Of a stretch of 64,000 bases of DNA, positions 59,101-64,000 are shown one piece after another. Origin of the DNA: Methylotenera sp. (lineage in GTDB: Bacteria; Pseudomonadota; Gammaproteobacteria; Burkholderiales; Methylophilaceae); assembly GCF_029946165.1 (NCBI RefSeq), contig NZ_JAQSDZ010000016.1, positions 121,992-185,991 on the forward strand. The letters are read 5' to 3'. Under the pieces are notes generated by a model that saw nothing but the letters and a program-made list of their open reading frames with translations, did no database searches and had not been told where the DNA came from. Every line of letters begins with the position of its first letter. Within the stretch, counting starts at the first letter, position 1. A program made the translations under genes and the position numbers.

Positions 59101-59310
59101 AAAGAAGCTGTAATCAACTCCGCGATTGCACGTACACAACCAATTCTGCTAACAGCCTTATCGGCAATATTAGGTGCGTTATTTATTCTGGATGATCCCA
59201 TTTTTAATGGCTTAGCTATTTCATTAATTTTTGGCATCTTAGTCTCAACTTTATTAACGTTAATCGTGATACCGCTGTTGTATTACACGGCATATAAAAC
59301 AAAAGTTTAA
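56107..59310 (+). CDS. RND efflux permease (HAE1 type)
   Basis: About 1067 residues with twelve membrane helices; the TM4 proton relay is SIGILVDDAIVVVENIHRQM. The open frame begins at 56080, inside the adaptor gene, but the ATG at 56107 (MTKLDSPLALG) 7 bases after the adaptor stop gives the usual cytoplasmic N terminus. It is distinct from the pump at 38738. It is longer than typical HAE1 proteins by about 40 residues. The metal-type motif DGAVV is absent. Confidence 0.92.
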   Translation: MTKLDSPLALGISGKIAGYFQNAQITPLLALLALLMGLFAIIVTPREEEPQIDVTMANVLIPFPGARVSDVEQMVAVPAEQVLSQMSGVEHVTSVSSSGMAVITVQFKVGVSRTLALVELYNTIHSNQDWLPKNLGVGEPIVKPKGIDDVPILTATLYAKNQQQGAYELERIAHTLEAEIKHVSGTREVITLGGPGRVINVKLDPTRMAAYGVTLADLRQVLQSANVGAPLGETTQSNHTLALESGEYLADAKDVADLVISVHDSHPVFLGSVATIEDGPPPATRYVWHGAKVNGAVEAIEYPAVTIAVTKKPGQNAVEVTSAVIQQIEQLKNVLIPSDVGLEITRNYGDTANEKAQKLIHKLIFVTLAVVALVFLALGKREAAIVGIAVILTLAAMLFASWAWGFTLNRVSLFALIFSIGILVDDAIVVVENIHRQMQLNQGKPLLEIIPKAVDEVGGPTILATLAVIAALLPMAFVSGLMGPYMSPIPINASMGMLISLAVAFTVTPWLCHQWLKADHQQNKLTGHISRFFNRAFTPLLNDNRGKRNRRFVWLAVAGLIVISLALPMAKLVVLKMLPFDNKSEFQVVVDMPAGTPLEKTASVLHAMTDYLATVPEVANYQAYVGLASPINFNGLVRQYYMRSGGDVGDIQINLVDKAHRDLQSHAIANRVRPSLQKIADEMGAKLKVVEVPPGPPVLSPIVAEIYGPDQAGREEVAHKVRQIFAKTTDVVDIDESATSVAPKQVWVVDRRKAALLGITQEAIVSTLRAGLSGENVTYLHDANKYPAPIQLRLPAELQSDSEALLKLSVRAANGKLVPISELVNKQDTQREQPIYHKDMLPVNYVVGNLGGQLDSPLYGLFAMRGEILNIKAPGDGKLDEYFIRQPQEAQQHFSLKWDGEWQVTYETFRDMGAAYAVGLILIYLLVVAQFGSYLMPLIIMAPIPLTIIGVMPGHALLGAQFTATSMIGMIALAGIIVRNSILLVDFIQLETAQGRPLKEAVINSAIARTQPILLTALSAILGALFILDDPIFNGLAISLIFGILVSTLLTLIVIPLLYYTAYKTKV

Positions 59311-59341
59311 GCATTTACATCACACTCAAAGGAGAAATAAC

Positions 59342-59551
59342 ATGACTTCATGGCAACTGGTTCGCATTATTGCAGGTAGTTTAATTTTGCTTTCACTGGC
59401 ACTAGGCGTACAAGCTAGCCCTTTATTTGTGAGTGAAAATTGGCTTTGGTTCACTACCTTTATTGGCGTAAATTTACTTCAAAGCGGCTTTACTCGCTGG
59501 TGTTTGATGGAGAAAATTTTACGTAAGTTAGGTGTGAGCGCAGGCTGCTAA
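59342..59551 (+). CDS. DUF2892 small membrane protein
   Basis: 69 residues with two hydrophobic segments (about 8-28 and 34-52) and the C-terminal WCLMEKILRKLGVSAGC. DUF2892 proteins are frequent next to sulfur-metabolism genes and rhodaneses, which matches the sulfide:quinone oxidoreductase in this operon. The stop codon overlaps the next start by one base (TAATG). Confidence 0.85.
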   Translation: MTSWQLVRIIAGSLILLSLALGVQASPLFVSENWLWFTTFIGVNLLQSGFTRWCLMEKILRKLGVSAGC

Positions 59552-60960
59552 TGATGTACTTCAGACTATTAGCACTAGGTATGGCAATTTACGCTAACCA
59601 AGCGCAGGCCTATGATTTGTTTGATGCTTGGCAAGGCGCGCTAACACATGACCCGCAATTTGCAGCCTCGAAAGCTGGTGCTGAAGCTGGCAAGACAAAA
59701 ATTCAGCAAGCGCAAGCATTAAAAAGTCCGCAAGTGACACTTAATGCAGGCGTGGCTGGCGTGAGTAATGATAATAAAATTACCGATGCGCAATTCTCCA
59801 ATGCGCAGTTTGCTGGAGCAAGCAGTGGTAGCAACGGCACGACCAATTTCCGCACGAAAACCAATGGTGGTCTAGATCTTAATATGAATCTGCGCGCTGA
59901 GTATCCGCTATATGATGCTACGCGCAATAGCTCTGCAACACAGCTCAACAAGCAAGCAGAATTAGCTGAGGTTCAATTAAGTGGCGATGAACAACAGCTT
60001 ATGTTGCGCGTCGCTCAAGCCTATTTCGATGCCCTGCTTGCACAAGACTCTTTGGCTACCCTTAACAGTCAACAAGTGGCAATCACTGAGGCGCTTGCTA
60101 GCGCAAAAGAGCGCTTTAAAGAAGGTGATGTGGCGATTATTGATACGCACGAAACACAAGCGCGTTACGATATGCTCGCATCGCAAGTGCTTGAGGCGGC
60201 AGGAAACTTGCAACTTGTCCTAGCCGCACTAGGGGACATGACTGGGGAAGATATTGCAGCAAATAATAAAGTGATATTAGCGCTGCTGCCACCAAAAGTT
60301 GACCTACAACATTTCTCTGGTGGTGATTTACAGAGCTGGATTAATCGTGCGCAAATGAATCATCCGCAAGTGCATATTCAACAATTACAGCAAGATATAG
60401 CGCAAGCTGAGATTGGCAAGCATCAAGGTAGCTTATCACCCATTGTTAATCTAGTTGCACTGGCAGGTGGCGAGCGCTTGCAAGGTCTGGATAGTCATGA
60501 TGCCAGCCTTACAAATCGGCAAGTTAGCCTTGGTTTGCAGCTCACTATTCCACTTTACAGTGGTGGGATGCGAGATGCGCGTTACCAAGAAGCGGTTGCC
60601 TTACAGGATAAAGCGCGCAATCAAACTGAAGTCGCAAAACAACAAGTGGCTCATCAAGCAAGGTCTGCTTGGATGGCGCTTAATGTAGGCCAAGGGCAGG
60701 TAAAGGCGCTAGAACAAGCAGAACATTCTGCAGAAGTTAAGCTTGACTCAACCCGTTTAGGGCGCGATGTAGGCGACCGAACAATGCTTGATGTGCTTAA
60801 TTCCGAGCAAGAACTTAATAACACACGGCTGGCGCTTTCTCGCAGTCGCTATCAGGTTCTGCTGGCATTACTTAACCTTTCGGCTTCAGCAGGCGAGCTA
60901 AATGAGGCGCGTTTAAAAGAAATTAATCAACAGTTAAATAGCAAGGCAGTGCAGAAATAA
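59551..60960 (+). CDS. TolC-family outer-membrane channel
   Basis: 469 residues with a signal peptide ending ANQAQA, two OEP repeats (LFDAWQGALTHDPQFAASKAGAEAGK at the start; TRLGRDVGDRTMLDVLNSEQELNNTRLALSRSRYQ near the end) and no lipobox. It should be the channel for the RND pump encoded upstream. Its ATG overlaps the DUF2892 stop, indicating coupled translation. Confidence 0.92.
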   Translation: MMYFRLLALGMAIYANQAQAYDLFDAWQGALTHDPQFAASKAGAEAGKTKIQQAQALKSPQVTLNAGVAGVSNDNKITDAQFSNAQFAGASSGSNGTTNFRTKTNGGLDLNMNLRAEYPLYDATRNSSATQLNKQAELAEVQLSGDEQQLMLRVAQAYFDALLAQDSLATLNSQQVAITEALASAKERFKEGDVAIIDTHETQARYDMLASQVLEAAGNLQLVLAALGDMTGEDIAANNKVILALLPPKVDLQHFSGGDLQSWINRAQMNHPQVHIQQLQQDIAQAEIGKHQGSLSPIVNLVALAGGERLQGLDSHDASLTNRQVSLGLQLTIPLYSGGMRDARYQEAVALQDKARNQTEVAKQQVAHQARSAWMALNVGQGQVKALEQAEHSAEVKLDSTRLGRDVGDRTMLDVLNSEQELNNTRLALSRSRYQVLLALLNLSASAGELNEARLKEINQQLNSKAVQK

Positions 60961-60992
60961 AAATAATCAACGATAACTATAAAGGATAGTAA

Positions 60993-62264
<1,272 letters not shown>

Positions 62265-62351
62265 TTTGCCCTATGACTATCTAAAAAAGTATGGAATACA
62301 ATTTATAAGATTGACAGATTGTTATAACTTTACAAAATTCCTATAAAAGTA

Positions 62352-62386
62352 TCAAATAAAGGCTCATTGCAAGAGCCTTTATTTGA
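62352..62386. terminator. Bidirectional terminator between SQR and amt
   Basis: A 14-bp perfect stem (TCAAATAAAGGCTC and complement) with a 7-base loop ATTGCAA; GGCTC/GAGCC core with AT-rich flanks giving T-rich tails on both strands. Separates the convergent genes. Confidence 0.85.
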
Positions 62387-62432
62387 ATTACGACAGACTT
62401 AACTAATACTTAACCGAACCTATAAGACTTGA

Positions 62433-63635
62433 TTAATTATCAGCAGTAGCTGCAATTTTGTGGATGCTCAAATCCGCTCCATCAAATTCCTCTTCTTGAG
62501 TTAAGCGGATTCCTATTAAAATTTTCAGGCTGCCGTAAATAACTATCCCACCAATTAACGCAATAGTAATGCCCAAGCCAGTACCTATCAGTTGTGACAT
62601 GAAACTGATGCCATCAGCACCACCGCCAGTTCCACCAAGAGCTTTAGCACCGAAAATCCCAGCAGCAATACCGCCCCAAGCACCACATAATCCATGTAGT
62701 GGCCAAACACCTAATACATCATCAATCTTAAGACGATTTTGTGTCAATGTGAAAGCCCAAACGAACAGCATGCCCGCAATGCCACCAGTGACTAATGCGC
62801 CAAGTGGATGCATTACATCTGAGCCAGCACATACTGCAACTAAACCCGCTAAAGGACCGTTGTGAACAAAACCAGGGTCGTTTTTACCCATCATTAAAGC
62901 GACTAGAGTACCACCCACTAAGGCCATCAGTGAGTTAACCGCAACCAAACCAGAAATCCCCTGAACTGACTGTGCTGACATCACATTAAAACCAAACCAG
63001 CCGACAGTAAGTATCCACGCACCTAGTGCTAAAAAAGGAATATTTGAAGGTGGGTGAGCATGTAAAAGACCATCTTTGCTATACCTGCCTTGGCGAGCAC
63101 CCAGTAAGATCACGGCAGCAAGTGCGATCCAGCCTCCCATAGCATGAACAACAACCGAACCAGCAAAATCATGAAACTTAGCGCCAAATGTCGCGACAAA
63201 CCAATCTTGAATGCCAAAATGATTATTCCACGCAATGCCCTCAAAAAATGGGTAAACAAAGCCCACAATTAAGAAAGTGGCTGCGAGTTGGGGATTGAAT
63301 TTAGCACGCTCAGCAATGCCACCAGAGACGATGGCAGGAATTGCTGCAGCAAAGGTCAAAAGAAAGAAAAACTTTACTAGCCCGTAACCATTTCCTTCCG
63401 CTAACACCTCTGCACTGCTGAAAAAATTGACGCCGTAAGCAATGCTGTAACCAATAAAGAAGTAAGCAATTGTAGAGACTGAAAAATCTACAATAATTTT
63501 AACTAGCGCATTCACCTGGTTTTTCTTACGTACCGTACCAAGCTCCAAAAATGCAAAACCCGCATGCATAGCAAGCACCATAATGGCGCCTAACAATACA
63601 AATAATACGTCATTTGACGAAACTAACGCTTCCAT
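62433..63635 (-). CDS. amt: Ammonium transporter (Amt family)
   Basis: 400 residues, eleven membrane helices, matching the Amt channel family: MHAGFAFLELGTVRKKNQVNALVKI near the N terminus, DFAGSVVVHAMGGWIALAAVILLGARQGRY with the pore histidine, and HPLGALVTGGIAGMLFVWAF. The C-terminal tail (GIRLTQEEEFDGADLSIHKIAA) binds GlnK-type PII proteins in relatives. No glnK is visible. A sigma-54 promoter and an NtrC-type site precede it, so nitrogen limitation should induce it. Confidence 0.95.
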   Translation of the reverse strand: MEALVSSNDVLFVLLGAIMVLAMHAGFAFLELGTVRKKNQVNALVKIIVDFSVSTIAYFFIGYSIAYGVNFFSSAEVLAEGNGYGLVKFFFLLTFAAAIPAIVSGGIAERAKFNPQLAATFLIVGFVYPFFEGIAWNNHFGIQDWFVATFGAKFHDFAGSVVVHAMGGWIALAAVILLGARQGRYSKDGLLHAHPPSNIPFLALGAWILTVGWFGFNVMSAQSVQGISGLVAVNSLMALVGGTLVALMMGKNDPGFVHNGPLAGLVAVCAGSDVMHPLGALVTGGIAGMLFVWAFTLTQNRLKIDDVLGVWPLHGLCGAWGGIAAGIFGAKALGGTGGGADGISFMSQLIGTGLGITIALIGGIVIYGSLKILIGIRLTQEEEFDGADLSIHKIAATADN

Positions 63636-63680
63636 TTCTCAATTTCCCCTAGAGTTTTCTAAAAAATTATCCAGATAAAG

Positions 63681-63700
63681 AAAGCAAATAGTACGCCAAC
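63681..63700 (-). promoter_or_regulatory. Sigma-54 promoter of amt
   Basis: On the minus strand TTGGCGTACTATTTGCTTT carries the invariant GG (63696-63697) and GC (63684-63685) separated by ten bases, close to the TGGCAC-N5-TTGC consensus. The expected start would be near 63672, leaving a leader of about 37 bases before the amt ATG. Confidence 0.75.
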
Positions 63701-63747
63701 ACTTAAGCTATTGATTTTAAGCGTGTATTAATTTAGGGGGAATAAAA

Positions 63748-63768
63748 AAGGCACTTTAATAGTGCCTT
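63748..63768. promoter_or_regulatory. NtrC-type binding site that could also terminate transcription
   Basis: AAGGCACTTTAATAGTGCCTT contains GCAC-N7-GTGC, the NtrC consensus spacing, about 86 bases upstream of the predicted amt start. On the minus strand the hairpin runs into TTTTTT, so it may double as a terminator for the remnant upstream (63827-63985). Confidence 0.6.
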
Positions 63769-63826
63769 GCGTAGTGCATCGCCCTAATTGAGTGCAAATT
63801 ATTATTAATTCATTAAGTGTTTTTAG

Positions 63827-63985
63827 TTAGAGCAAGATATTTCCTGAGCCATCTTTAAGCACCATACTTGCTGCATCGGGATGACCAATCCAGAAATGAT
63901 AGAACTCGCGCACGACCACCAAAAACAAACGCCTATTATTTTTAAGGGGCTGTAGTAGATTAGCTTTAAATCTCAGCCCACTCCT
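63827..63985 (-). pseudogene. Start-less coding remnant
   Basis: An open stretch of 52 codons (ending NNRRLFLVVVREFYHFWIG...KDGSGNILL) that reads like protein but has no ATG before its only methionine and is bounded upstream by TGA. Other frames upstream are also closed within 15 bases. It may be the 3' end of a frameshifted gene whose rest lies beyond the window. No family recognised. Confidence 0.3.
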
Positions 63986-64000
63986 TCAATATTAACAGTT

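Noticed and set aside
62401..62440. FNR-like TTGAT-N4-ATCAA site near the end of amt
   Set aside because: The half-sites are out of register and lie at the 3' end of a gene, not near a promoter.

Overview
The window (about 42% GC by eye, gene-dense, no rRNA, tRNA, IS element or CRISPR array seen) looks like the chromosome of a ribulose-monophosphate-pathway methylotroph of the Betaproteobacteria, most likely Methylophilaceae (Methylotenera-like). Grounds: a compact block for tetrahydromethanopterin (H4MPT)- and methylofuran-linked formaldehyde oxidation (mptG, mtdB, mch, ATP-grasp and CitG-like cofactor genes, mfnD/E/F-like genes, pabB) sits around the formaldehyde assimilation genes hps, phi and a TalB-type transaldolase. 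The species assignment is inference.

Layout. 1-4922: methylofuran/H4MPT cofactor genes, mostly on the minus strand, with a HisA-like gene divergent. 5016-7551: tal, hps and phi, with two strong hairpins between hps and phi. 7762-13771: a second C1 operon, mptG-mtdB-ATP-grasp-mch-RimK-like-citG-like. 14011-17217: PEP synthase and its regulatory kinase/phosphorylase. 17284-19272: secreted glutathione peroxidase and chromate transporter. 19404-32454: housekeeping genes (greB, earP-efp, rpiA, mltF, serS, rarA, lolA, ftsK, dps, trxB, smr, BFD-type ferredoxin).

32455-34260 is accessory. A GC-richer HNH-type gene is followed at once by a convincing integron attC site and preceded by a matching core half-site. 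It reads as a lone integron cassette (about 32610-33599) inserted with no integrase nearby, exactly at the stop codon of an NTF2-like gene and 5 bases after the -10 of a palindromic promoter. 34261-37367: ABC exporter, ispF, ispD. 37751-45578: hydrolase and an RND multidrug pump with TetR regulator, matched operators and outer-membrane factor.

45658-54562 is respiration and metal related: a DUF202 gene interrupted by TGA, cytochrome bd oxidase (cydP-cydA-cydB-cydX), ccoG, a sigma-54 activator with a cysteine-rich PAS domain, and a TonB receptor with the CxxxM/HxM copper signature of OprC. 54552-62264: an ArsR regulator divergent from an RND pump, a DUF2892 protein, a TolC-like channel and a sulfide:quinone oxidoreductase, suggesting a sulfide-responsive module. 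62433-63635: an ammonium transporter behind a clear sigma-54 promoter and an NtrC-type site. The last 170 bases hold a start-less coding remnant.
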